Source: Chloroflexota bacterium
Lineage (GTDB): Bacteria > Chloroflexota > Limnocylindria > Limnocylindrales > CSP1-4
Direction: 5' to 3'
Assembly (NCBI GenBank): GCA_016781485.1
Contig: JADDQH010000022.1
Location: 1-39,549, forward strand
DNA length: 39,549 nucleotides
The notes under the pieces were generated by a model that did not search any database, was not told where the DNA came from, and was given only the letters and a program-made list of their open reading frames with translations. The position numbers were made by a program, and so were the translations under genes. This document shows, one piece after another, positions 15,929-22,803 of this stretch. The first letter of the stretch is position 1, and each line of letters begins with the position of its first letter.

Positions 15929-16600
15929 ATGACGATCGACTGGATGGGACAGGGCGAGGTCGCGCTGCGATTGCTCGTGGCGTCGGCACTCGGGGGGCTG
16001 ATCGGCCTCGAGCGCGAACTCCACGGCCATCCCGCCGGCACGCGCACGCATCTCCTCGTGTCGCTCGGGGCCGCGATCTTCACGGTCCTCTCGATGCAGG
16101 GATTCGCGGGGGACGTCGTCGACCCTACCCGTATCGCGGCGCAGATCGTATCCGGCATCGGCTTCCTCGGTGCAGGTGCGATCATCCGGAGCGGCACCTC
16201 CGTCCGCGGCCTCACGACGGCGGCGAGCCTGTGGGCCACGGCATCGGTCGGACTCGCTCTCGGTGCGGCTCAGTACGCGATCGGGATCGTCGGAACGGCC
16301 ATCATCGTCCTGTCCCTCGGCCCCCTCCGACGACTGGTCCGGTCGAGGCAACGCGCCTCCCGCGAACAGACACGCCTCCGGCTGGAGCTGACACGCCTCG
16401 AGGCCCTGGGCGAGATCGCGCGACGGTTGGAGGCCAGCGGCGCCGATATCGCGACGCTCTCGACGCGCGACCTTCAGAACGGGCGCTACGAGATCGACGC
16501 TCAGCTCCGCGGCGACGGCGTGGGCAGGGAGGAGCTCGTCGCTTCCCTTGCCGCGCTGCCCGACGTCAGACTCGTCGAGACGGGGGACGCGCAGGAGTAG
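15929..16600 (+). CDS. MgtC/SapB family membrane protein
   Basis: A 223-residue protein. The first 140 residues are the MgtC/SapB membrane domain with about four or five hydrophobic segments (about 10-27, 42-60, 68-85, 95-110, 115-133) and the signature GGLIGLEREL...PAGTRTHLLVSLGAA. A cytoplasmic tail of about 80 residues follows (Arg-rich, then a small ACT-like alpha/beta region). MgtC proteins are linked to magnesium homeostasis and inhibition of F-type ATP synthase in intracellular pathogens; in soil bacteria the role is mostly unknown. It is transcribed divergently from the LLM-psuG pair and converges on the lipid-kinase gene with a 15-nt gap. Confidence 0.88.
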   Translation: MTIDWMGQGEVALRLLVASALGGLIGLERELHGHPAGTRTHLLVSLGAAIFTVLSMQGFAGDVVDPTRIAAQIVSGIGFLGAGAIIRSGTSVRGLTTAASLWATASVGLALGAAQYAIGIVGTAIIVLSLGPLRRLVRSRQRASREQTRLRLELTRLEALGEIARRLEASGADIATLSTRDLQNGRYEIDAQLRGDGVGREELVASLAALPDVRLVETGDAQE

Positions 16601-16615
16601 CGGGCGACATCGGCG

Positions 16616-17530
16616 TCAACCAGCCCCCGCTTCGGACGGCGCGATGACGCGGAGCTCTCCCTTCCTCGTCACGAACTCGACCGGCGTCGTGCCAAGGTCG
16701 TGAGAGTCAGCCCGCGACGGCAGCGGCCGGTGGCTCTCGATCGAGACGCGGGACGACCGATAGGTCTCGACCTTCGGCGAGTAGCGACGCCGCCCAAAGG
16801 CGATCGAGGCCAGGTGATGCAACAGCTCGAAGCGTGAGTAGCGGCGAAAGATCGCGACGTCGAACATCCCGTCGTCGAGCCTGGCATCCGGGGCGACGGT
16901 CAGCCCCAGCCCTGTGTACGGGCCGTTGCCGACAGCGACCATCAACGCCCGTGTGGAGACCGTTCGATGGTCGAGCCGCACGACCATCCGGGCCGGGCGA
17001 TACCGGAGGGCGACCCAGACCGTCTTGAGCACCGAAACGTAGGATCCTTCATCGAATCGCTGTGCCTCGCGAAAGATCGCCGCGTTCATGCCCACCGAGC
17101 CCACCTCGAAGAACGTCGTGCCGTTCGCCTCACCCACGTCGACCGTCCGGACGTCTTCCCGGACGAGTACCTGCGCCGCCTCGTCGAGGTCGCGCGGGAT
17201 CCCGAGCATCCGGGCGATGTTCATGACGCTTCCGAGCGGCAGGACGCCGAGGGCCGGCTTCTTCCCCAGCAGCTCGCGCGCCACGGTGCCGACCGTCCCG
17301 TCCCCGCCAGCGGCAACGACCATCTCGTAGCCGGCCTCGACGGCCTCGCGCGTGCTAGCCCTCGCCTCCTCCTCGGACCCCGTCGTGGCAAGGTCGTCAC
17401 CCAGCCCGTGGCGCGCCATCAGGTCGGTCATCTGCTCGAGCGAGCAGCTGTTGGTGGAGATGCCGCCCTTGGAGCCCGAGCTGGGGTTCCAGATGACTCG
17501 GATCCTGCGTGAGGGGTTCGTGGATGCCAA
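16616..17530 (-). CDS. Diacylglycerol kinase catalytic-domain (YegS/DgkB-like) lipid kinase
   Basis: A 304-residue DAGK-fold kinase. The start is TTG 17530, picked because AGGAGAA lies a few bases upstream and the conserved opening RRIRVIWNPSSGSKGG follows at once; the open frame continues much further upstream without family similarity. The nucleotide loop GGDGTVGTVA is at 75-84. The next motif, LPLGSVMNIAR (97-107), replaces the usual GT-NDFAR, so the substrate loop is atypical. The family phosphorylates diacylglycerol or related lipids at the membrane. Upstream on the same strand is a PAP2 lipid phosphatase, which would do the opposite step. They are separated by 200 nt with a tandem repeat/hairpin, so they may not share a transcript. 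Confidence 0.86.
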   Translation of the reverse strand: MASTNPSRRIRVIWNPSSGSKGGISTNSCSLEQMTDLMARHGLGDDLATTGSEEEARASTREAVEAGYEMVVAAGGDGTVGTVARELLGKKPALGVLPLGSVMNIARMLGIPRDLDEAAQVLVREDVRTVDVGEANGTTFFEVGSVGMNAAIFREAQRFDEGSYVSVLKTVWVALRYRPARMVVRLDHRTVSTRALMVAVGNGPYTGLGLTVAPDARLDDGMFDVAIFRRYSRFELLHHLASIAFGRRRYSPKVETYRSSRVSIESHRPLPSRADSHDLGTTPVEFVTRKGELRVIAPSEAGAG

Positions 17531-17652
17531 AGGTTCTCCTGAGGTCGGCTGAGGGGGCGCTGGATCGACTTCACCCCCCTGATCGCGTCGTGACTTCGCC
17601 CCTGGCATGCGGCGCGCGGACGAGCGGAGGAAACCGTAACGCGTTCCTCGAG

Positions 17653-17699
17653 CCTCGGCACAGCGACGGAGGTGCGACCCCTCGGCACCTCGACGGAGG
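17653..17699. repeat. Imperfect 27-bp tandem repeat containing a 7-bp hairpin
   Basis: CCTCGGCAC..CGACGGAGG occurs at 17653-17672 and 17680-17699 with two mismatches. Within it, GAGGTGC (17669-17675) and GCACCTC (17685-17691) can pair. It lies between the PAP2 and lipid-kinase genes and could terminate the PAP2 transcript, though no T-run is seen. Confidence 0.4.
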
Positions 17700-17730
17700 C
17701 GGGCTCGTCGAGCTCCTGAGCGGGGAGGGA

Positions 17731-18453
17731 CTAACGAGAGCTCCGCTCCTTGAACCGGCGGTAGAGCGACGTGAGCCCGATCAGATAGCTGAAACCGAGG
17801 AGGTATGAGGCGCTGACGTCGGTCGGCCAGTGATGGCCCTGATAGACGCGGCTCGGGCCGACGAGCGCGACCAGCGCCAGCAGGCTCGACACGACCACCC
17901 GCCTGATCGCTCTTGGCCGAACGAGCGTATGGACGAGATAGGCGAGGAAACCGTACGTCCCGACGTATGTGATCGTGTGCCCGCTGGGGAAGCTCGAGCC
18001 GCCGAGCGGGGCGACGACGACTCGCAGGTCCGGTCCTTCGGGCCGTGCCCGCTTCATCTTCGCCTTGACGAACGTGGAGAGCAGCGCGCTCCCCCAGCTG
18101 AGCAGCTGGAAGACCGCCTCGAGTCGGAGGCGAAGAAGCCACATCGACGCGATGATCGCGGGCGGGACGACGCGGCTCTGAGGTGGGAAGCCGGGCCAGG
18201 ACGCGGCCTCCATCACCTTCGCCACCCACGGGTGTCGCCACCGCTGAAGCCGGACGGTGACGCCGAGGTCGAAGTCGGCGCTTCGGTTCGCGCGCACTGC
18301 CGCGAAGATGCCGGCGAACCCGACGAAGGCGAGTACCGCCGCGACGAGGCCGCCGCGCCCCCGCCTCAGCGCGACACGTTTCGGCAGGGTCTCCTCGTCA
18401 GCGACTTGCTGTGCCCGCCGCACTCCCTGACCGACCGTCTCTCCGGCGGTCAC
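17731..18453 (-). CDS. PAP2-family membrane phosphatase
   Basis: A polytopic phosphatase with all three PAP2 motifs, numbered from GTG 18453: K130 to P138 (KAKMKRARP, the KX6RP motif), PSGH at 156-159, and SRVYQGHHWPTD at 201-212 (the SRX5HX3D motif with nucleophile His208). Membrane helices lie around 36-54, 95-107, 113-128, 162-178, 186-199 and 215-230. GTG 18453 was preferred because AAGGAA sits just before it; an ATG at 18564 would add 37 low-complexity residues. The family dephosphorylates phosphatidate or undecaprenyl pyrophosphate at the outer membrane face. The downstream lipid kinase on the same strand suggests lipid phosphate turnover, but the undecaprenyl substrate is equally plausible. 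Confidence 0.85.
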   Translation of the reverse strand: MTAGETVGQGVRRAQQVADEETLPKRVALRRGRGGLVAAVLAFVGFAGIFAAVRANRSADFDLGVTVRLQRWRHPWVAKVMEAASWPGFPPQSRVVPPAIIASMWLLRLRLEAVFQLLSWGSALLSTFVKAKMKRARPEGPDLRVVVAPLGGSSFPSGHTITYVGTYGFLAYLVHTLVRPRAIRRVVVSSLLALVALVGPSRVYQGHHWPTDVSASYLLGFSYLIGLTSLYRRFKERSSR

Positions 18454-18824
18454 CGTTCCTTCGCCTGCTCTCGTCGCCTCACCAGCACCTCCTCGCCCAT
18501 CGTTGGCCCGATTATCACCGAGGGTCGCCCCCCTGCGTTGATGGACCGCCCGACGGGCTCCCATCGCCGTTGCTCCGCTGCGGTCCGCCGTCGTGACCGA
18601 CTTCTGCGGCCCCTACCACCTTCCTCCGTTCGTGGGCGCGCGCATACATCGACACATCCACCCGGGCAACGATAGGACTCGCCGACCTCTTGACTGCCGG
18701 CTGTATCATTCGCGTGTCAGCACCCGCGGACGCGGGCATACAGCGCTCCGGCGACTCGACTCACTCCTCTCACGGTTCGCGCGAGGTAAGTCGCGGGAAC
18801 CGAGCACGAGAAGGAGTTTTTTCT
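18454..18824. other. Intergenic region between the divergent PAP2 and zinc-ribbon genes
   Basis: 371 bases with no convincing gene. The left part may encode an N-terminal extension of the PAP2 protein (from ATG 18564). The right part holds a probable promoter and a leader of roughly 110 nt for the zinc-ribbon gene. Confidence 0.5.
18704..18709 (+). promoter_or_regulatory. Possible -10 box (TATCAT) of the zinc-ribbon gene
   Basis: TATCAT fits TAnnnT in an otherwise GC-rich region. It would give a leader of about 108 nt before the TTG at 18825. The nearby TTGACT at 18690 is only 8 nt away, too close to serve as its -35. Confidence 0.3.
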
Positions 18825-19226
18825 TTGTACACGGACACGACGATCACCTGCGCCGACTGCGGCCAGCAGTTCGTCTTTACAGCAAGCGAGCAGGACTTCT
18901 ACGCACAGCGTGGTTTCACCAAGCCCCTTCGCTGCTCCTCGTGCCGATCGGCCCGCAAGGCGGCCCGGAATGAGGGTGGTGGTGGTGGTGGTGGCTACTC
19001 CAGCGGTGGCTACTCGGGCGCTGGCGGCTACTCCAGCGGTGGCGGCTACTCCAGCGGTGGCGGAGGCTACTCCAGCGGTGGCGGAGGCTTCGGCAACCGC
19101 GACCGAGCGCCGCGCGAGATGTTCTCGGCCACGTGCTCCAGCTGCGGCAAGGAGGCGAAGGTCCCCTTCCGCCCCACGAGCGGCAAGCCGGTCTACTGCA
19201 GCGACTGCTTCCAGAGCCGCCGTTAA
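18825..19226 (+). CDS. Double zinc-ribbon protein with a Gly/Ser/Tyr low-complexity linker
   Basis: A 133-residue protein starting at TTG 18825, with AAGGAG 9 nt upstream. The N-terminal part belongs to the widespread small zinc-ribbon family with the pattern CADCGQ-FVFTASEQDFYAQRGF...RCSSCR: ligands C9, C12, C37, C40. A linker of about 45 residues (51-90) consists of Gly runs and repeated YSSGG units. A second zinc knuckle follows: C104, C107, C125, C128 (CSSCGKEAKVPF..CSDC). The family's function is unknown; nucleic-acid or ribosome binding is often guessed. The Gly/Tyr-rich linker recalls RNA-binding and condensate-forming proteins, which is inference. The gene is monocistronic, with a long leader and a clear terminator at 19255. 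Confidence 0.85.
   Translation: MYTDTTITCADCGQQFVFTASEQDFYAQRGFTKPLRCSSCRSARKAARNEGGGGGGGYSSGGYSGAGGYSSGGGYSSGGGGYSSGGGGFGNRDRAPREMFSATCSSCGKEAKVPFRPTSGKPVYCSDCFQSRR
18975..19091 (+). repeat. GGT run and GGCTACTCCAGCGGT-type repeats encoding the Gly/Tyr linker
   Basis: A run of GGT codons (about 18975-18994) leads into four or five copies of a unit close to GGCTACTCCAGCGGTGGC. This repeat may vary in copy number between strains by slippage. Confidence 0.7.
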
Positions 19227-19254
19227 CGAGGCGGTGCGCGGCACCCGATCACGA

Positions 19255-19280
19255 ACGCCCCGGAAACCCCGGGGCGTTTT
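19255..19280 (+). terminator. Intrinsic terminator of the zinc-ribbon gene
   Basis: ACGCCCCGG (19255-19263) pairs with CCGGGGCGT (19269-19277) over a 5-nt loop, followed by TTTT. It lies 29 nt after the stop codon. Confidence 0.85.
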
Positions 19281-19539
19281 GCTGCCCGGCGATCCAGCCG
19301 TCGCCGCACCGCCACCGACGCTTCGCCGCTCGAGCGGTCGCCGTCGGTCCTGTCGAAGCCGGGCCGGGGTGTAAGCTCGTCGCACGTCTGGACCTTCGGC
19401 AACGGACGCCGCGGCGACGGCGAGGCCGATAGTCGATACCCGGGTCCGCGGGAAGACGAACGACCGCTCCGGGGGCGTTTCCAGAGTTCGCCTCGCGCCG
19501 GACGCCAGGGCGTCCGAGTGCGACGTAGGGAGGTGGCCC
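19281..19539. other. Intergenic region upstream of the beta-ureidopropionase operon
   Basis: 259 bases with no gene seen. It presumably carries the promoter of the downstream operon: TAAGCT at 19372-19377 is a weak -10 candidate. The ribosome-binding site of the next gene is at its right end. Confidence 0.4.
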
Positions 19540-20388
19540 ATGCCGCGGATGGTTCGCGGAGCACTGCTCCAGGCTGAATGGACGGGCGACAAGGAGTCGA
19601 TGATCCAGAAGCACGAGCAGGCGGCCTGGGAGGCGTGCAGGCAGGGTGCCCAGGTGATGCTGTTCCAGGAGCTGTTCTACGGCCCCTACTTCTGCCAGGT
19701 CCAGGACCCTCAGTACTACGGCTACACCGAGAAGATCCCGGACGGCCCCACGACGAAGCGCATGCAGGACCTCGCCAGGCAGACGGGAATGGTCCTCGTC
19801 GTGCCGATGTACGAGGAGGACGAGAAGGCGTCGGGGATCTACTACAACACGGCTGCGGTGATCGATGCCGACGGGTCGTACCTCGGGAAGTACCGCAAGA
19901 CCCACATCCCTCACGTGAAGGGGTTCTGGGAGAAGTTCTATTTCCGGCCCGGGAACCTCGGCTATCCCGTCTTCGAGACGGCGATCGGGAAGGTGGGTGT
20001 CTACATCTGCTACGACCGCCATTTCCCGGAGGGGGCGCGCGCACTCGGGTTGAACGGCGCCGAGATCGTGTTCATCCCCTCGGCGACGTCGCGAGGGCTG
20101 TCCGAATACCTGTGGCGGATCGAGCAGGTGAGCCACGCGGTCGCGAACGGCTACTTCGTGGGGACGATCAACCGGGTCGGGATCGAGCCGCTCGGCGACG
20201 ATGACTTCTACGGCCAGAGCTACTTCTGCGATCCGCGCGGTCAGTTCATCGGCGACGTGGGCAACGCGTACAAGGAGGAACTGGTCCTCCGGGATATGGA
20301 CCTCGACAAGATCAACGAGGTCCGGCAGACCTGGCAGTTCTTCCGCGACCGCCGACCGGACGCGTACAACGACCTCGTCCGACCCTAG
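19540..20388 (+). CDS. Beta-ureidopropionase (nitrilase-superfamily N-carbamoyl-beta-alanine amidohydrolase)
   Basis: A 282-residue carbon-nitrogen hydrolase. The catalytic triad is Glu44 (QELFYGPYFC), Lys120 (KYRKTHIPHVKGFWEKFYF) and Cys157 (YICYDRHFPEG). The GFWEKFYFRPGN stretch is typical of the beta-ureidopropionase/N-carbamoylputrescine branch. The predicted reaction is N-carbamoyl-beta-alanine + H2O to beta-alanine, CO2 and NH3, the third step of reductive pyrimidine degradation. That reading is favoured over putrescine synthesis because dihydropyrimidinase and the aminotransferase are in the same window. ATG 19540 is preceded by GGGAGGTGG. The LLM gene follows 10 nt after the stop, so this is the first gene of the tightly packed 19.5-24.3 kb operon. 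Confidence 0.88.
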   Translation: MPRMVRGALLQAEWTGDKESMIQKHEQAAWEACRQGAQVMLFQELFYGPYFCQVQDPQYYGYTEKIPDGPTTKRMQDLARQTGMVLVVPMYEEDEKASGIYYNTAAVIDADGSYLGKYRKTHIPHVKGFWEKFYFRPGNLGYPVFETAIGKVGVYICYDRHFPEGARALGLNGAEIVFIPSATSRGLSEYLWRIEQVSHAVANGYFVGTINRVGIEPLGDDDFYGQSYFCDPRGQFIGDVGNAYKEELVLRDMDLDKINEVRQTWQFFRDRRPDAYNDLVRP

Positions 20389-20398
20389 TAACCCGGCC

Positions 20399-21403
20399 AT
20401 GGACTTCGGGTTCACGCTCAAACCCGATCACTCGGTCAACCGCGTCGTCGGCCTGGCCCGGCTCGCCGAGTCGGCGCGGTTCACGTACGGCTGGCTGTTC
20501 GACAGCCACGTGCTGTGGAAGGAGCCGTACCCGCTCCTGACGCTGATGGCGCTCAACACGGAGCGCATGCGGCTCGGGACCTGCGTCACGAACCCGGGGA
20601 CGCGCGAGCCGTCGGTGACCGCCAGCGCGCTTGCTACCCTCAACGAGGTCTCCGGTGGACGGATGGATCTCGGCATCGGTCGGGGGGACAGCGCCCGCAG
20701 GGTGATGGGGAAGCCGCCAACCACCCTCGCGCGGCTCGAAGAAGCGGTGCGACTCATCCGCGAGCTCGTGGAAGGAAGGCCGGTCGACCAGGACGGGACC
20801 GAGCTTCGGCTGCCGTGGACGCGCGGCGATCGACTGCCGGTGTGGGTCGCCGCCTACGGGCCGATGGCCCTTCGAACGACGGCGCGCGTTGCCGACGGGA
20901 TCGTCCTGCAGCTGGCCGACCCGGACCTCATCCGCTGGTTCGTCACGCAGCTGCACGACGCGTGCCGCGAGATCGGGCGTGATCCGTCGGAGATCAAGGT
21001 CATGGCCGCCGCTCCCGCTCATGTCGGGGACGTCGAAGGATCCCGTGACCGCGTCCGCTGGTTCCCCGCGCTCGTGAGCAACCACGTCGTCGACCTCGTC
21101 AACAGGTACGACCGCGCGCAGCTCCCCCCGGCACTGACCGGGTACATCAGGGACCGAGAGGGGTACGACTACCACCATCACGCGGAGGTCGGATCCTCGA
21201 ACGCACGGTTCGTCGAGGACGAAGTCGTGGACCGATTCTGCCTCGTCGGATCGGTCGACGACCACCTCAGGAAGCTTCAAGAGCTCGCGGACGCGGGCGT
21301 CGACCAGTTCAACGTCTACCTGATGAACGGGGACGAGGAGCAGCAGCTGGGGATCTACGGCCGGGAGATCGTACCCGCGCTTGCGTCGGTGACTGCGTCC
21401 TAG
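20399..21403 (+). CDS. LLM-class F420-dependent oxidoreductase next to beta-ureidopropionase
   Basis: A 334-residue luciferase-like protein starting at ATG 20399 (MDFGFTLKPDHSVNRVVGLARLAE). Conserved segments are TYGWLFDSHVLW, RMRLGTCVTNPGTREPSVTASALATLNEVSGGRMDLGIGRGDSA (split over about 60-102) and LPVWVAAYGPMALRTTARVADGIVLQ. The GIGRGDS loop and the cis-peptide region are typical of F420-binding members. From memory, this subgroup tends to be encoded beside hydantoinase and nitrilase genes, which I cannot verify here. It lies 10 nt after the ureidopropionase stop and 11 nt before the next gene. A role in reducing or oxidising a pyrimidine ring, or in the downstream module, is inferred from linkage only. 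It is only distantly similar to the LLM protein coupled to psuG. Confidence 0.86.
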   Translation: MDFGFTLKPDHSVNRVVGLARLAESARFTYGWLFDSHVLWKEPYPLLTLMALNTERMRLGTCVTNPGTREPSVTASALATLNEVSGGRMDLGIGRGDSARRVMGKPPTTLARLEEAVRLIRELVEGRPVDQDGTELRLPWTRGDRLPVWVAAYGPMALRTTARVADGIVLQLADPDLIRWFVTQLHDACREIGRDPSEIKVMAAAPAHVGDVEGSRDRVRWFPALVSNHVVDLVNRYDRAQLPPALTGYIRDREGYDYHHHAEVGSSNARFVEDEVVDRFCLVGSVDDHLRKLQELADAGVDQFNVYLMNGDEEQQLGIYGREIVPALASVTAS

Positions 21404-21414
21404 GGGGCTGTTCG

Positions 21415-22803
21415 GTGATAGGGTCGCGCGGGATGTTGCGAGCGGAGGGCGATCGCAAGGCCGGCGCTGCGCTCCGTGTCGATCCGGTCGCGGATGCCTC
21501 CCTCCCGACGCGTCACGGGAAGTTCCGGGCGATGGCGTTCGCCGTGGAGGACGACCCGGCGGAGGTCCTCGCGCTCGTCTTCGGAAGCGCGGCCGAAGGC
21601 CTTCTGCCGTTGGTCCGGCTCCACTCCGAGTGCCTGACGGGCGATGCTCTCGGTTCCCTCCGATGTGACTGCGGCGAGCAGCTGGACGCATCGCTGAGGC
21701 TCATCGCCGAAGCGGGCTTCGGCGTCCTCCTCTACCTCAGGCAGGAGGGCCGGGGGATCGGCCTCATCAACAAGCTCCGCGCGTACGCGCTCCAGGACGA
21801 AGGTGCGAACACCGTCGGCGCGAACAAGCTCCTTGGTCTGCCTGTCGACGGCCGTCGCTACGTTTCCGCGGCCGCGGTGCTGCGCCATCTCGGGATGACC
21901 AGCATCAGGCTGCTCACGAACAATCCCGCCAAGCGTCGTGCGCTGCAGGCGGAGGATCTGCGGGTGGTGGAGCGGGTACCACTCGAGATGCCTCCCAACC
22001 CGTTCGACCGCTCGTATCTCGAGACCAAGGCCGCGCTGATGGGCCATCAGCTTCCGGCTGGACGAAGGAGGACGGTACCGGAGTCGGTCGGCACGACGAC
22101 CCTGCCTGTGCTTCCCGTCTCGCCGCGACCCGTCCCATCCCGCGATCCGATCCTCCGGCCGTCGGTGACGGTCCACTACGCGCAGACGCTCGACGGCCGC
22201 ATCGCCACGAGGACCGGCCACTCTCAGTGGATCAGCGGACCAGAAACGCTCCGGTTCGCCCATGCGCTGCGAGCGGCGCACGACGCGGTGATGGTCGGCG
22301 TCGGAACGGTCGTCGCCGACGATCCCCGCCTGACGGTCCGACACGTCGAAGGACGCTCGCCACTCCGGGTCGTCGTCGACAGTCAGCTCAGGCTTCCTCT
22401 TGCCGCGAACGTCATCCGAGACTCAGCCGCACCGACGCTCGTCGCGACGACTGACCGAGCGGCGGAGGAACGCGTCCGGAGCGTCCAGCGAGTCGGCGTG
22501 GAGGTGCTGGTCGTCCAGGAAGACGAGCAGGGACGGGTCGACCTGACACACCTCCTCCGGCGGCTCGGAGAACGAGGGCTCGAGTCGGTCATGATCGAGG
22601 GAGGCGCGCGCCTGATCACGTCGGCGCTGCGCCTCCGCGTCGTCGACCGACTCGTGGTGACGATCGCCCCCAAGCTGATCGGACAGGGGATCGAGGCGGT
22701 CGGGGACCTGGACATCGCTCGCCTGAGCGAAGCGATCGAGTTCGACAGGGCCGGATTCACGCGGCTCGGAGACGACCTGGTGTTCGATGGCAGCCTCCGG
22801 TGA
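21415..22803 (+). CDS. GTP cyclohydrolase II fused to a RibD-type pyrimidine reductase domain
   Basis: A 462-residue two-domain enzyme. Residues 20-210 are GTP cyclohydrolase II: zinc ligands C73, C84 and C86 (HSECLTGDALGSLRCDC), RQEGRGIGL (109-117), the Tyr124 position (KLRAYALQD), the catalytic Asp145/Arg147 pair (PVDGRR) and NNPAK. After a Pro-rich linker, 248-462 are a complete RibD C-terminal reductase (YAQTLDGRIAT, SQWISG, GVGTVVADDPRLTVR, MIEGGARL, APKLIG). The RibD deaminase domain is absent, and so is the RibB synthase domain often fused to cyclohydrolase II. The two activities together would convert GTP to the ribitylated diaminopyrimidinone phosphate, as in the archaeal/fungal order of steps. 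The GTG start follows GGGGGC; the gene overlaps the next by 17 nt. Confidence 0.9.
   Translation: MIGSRGMLRAEGDRKAGAALRVDPVADASLPTRHGKFRAMAFAVEDDPAEVLALVFGSAAEGLLPLVRLHSECLTGDALGSLRCDCGEQLDASLRLIAEAGFGVLLYLRQEGRGIGLINKLRAYALQDEGANTVGANKLLGLPVDGRRYVSAAAVLRHLGMTSIRLLTNNPAKRRALQAEDLRVVERVPLEMPPNPFDRSYLETKAALMGHQLPAGRRRTVPESVGTTTLPVLPVSPRPVPSRDPILRPSVTVHYAQTLDGRIATRTGHSQWISGPETLRFAHALRAAHDAVMVGVGTVVADDPRLTVRHVEGRSPLRVVVDSQLRLPLAANVIRDSAAPTLVATTDRAAEERVRSVQRVGVEVLVVQEDEQGRVDLTHLLRRLGERGLESVMIEGGARLITSALRLRVVDRLVVTIAPKLIGQGIEAVGDLDIARLSEAIEFDRAGFTRLGDDLVFDGSLR

Noticed and set aside
17531-18241. A 237-residue N-terminal extension of the diacylglycerol-kinase-like protein
   Set aside because: The extension is antisense-like or overlaps the PAP2 gene in another frame. 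The family opening and a good ribosome-binding site are at TTG 17530.
18690-18709. TTGACT plus TATCAT as a complete sigma-70 promoter
   Set aside because: The two boxes are only 8 nt apart, not about 17, so they cannot form one promoter; only the TATCAT is kept as a weak -10 candidate.
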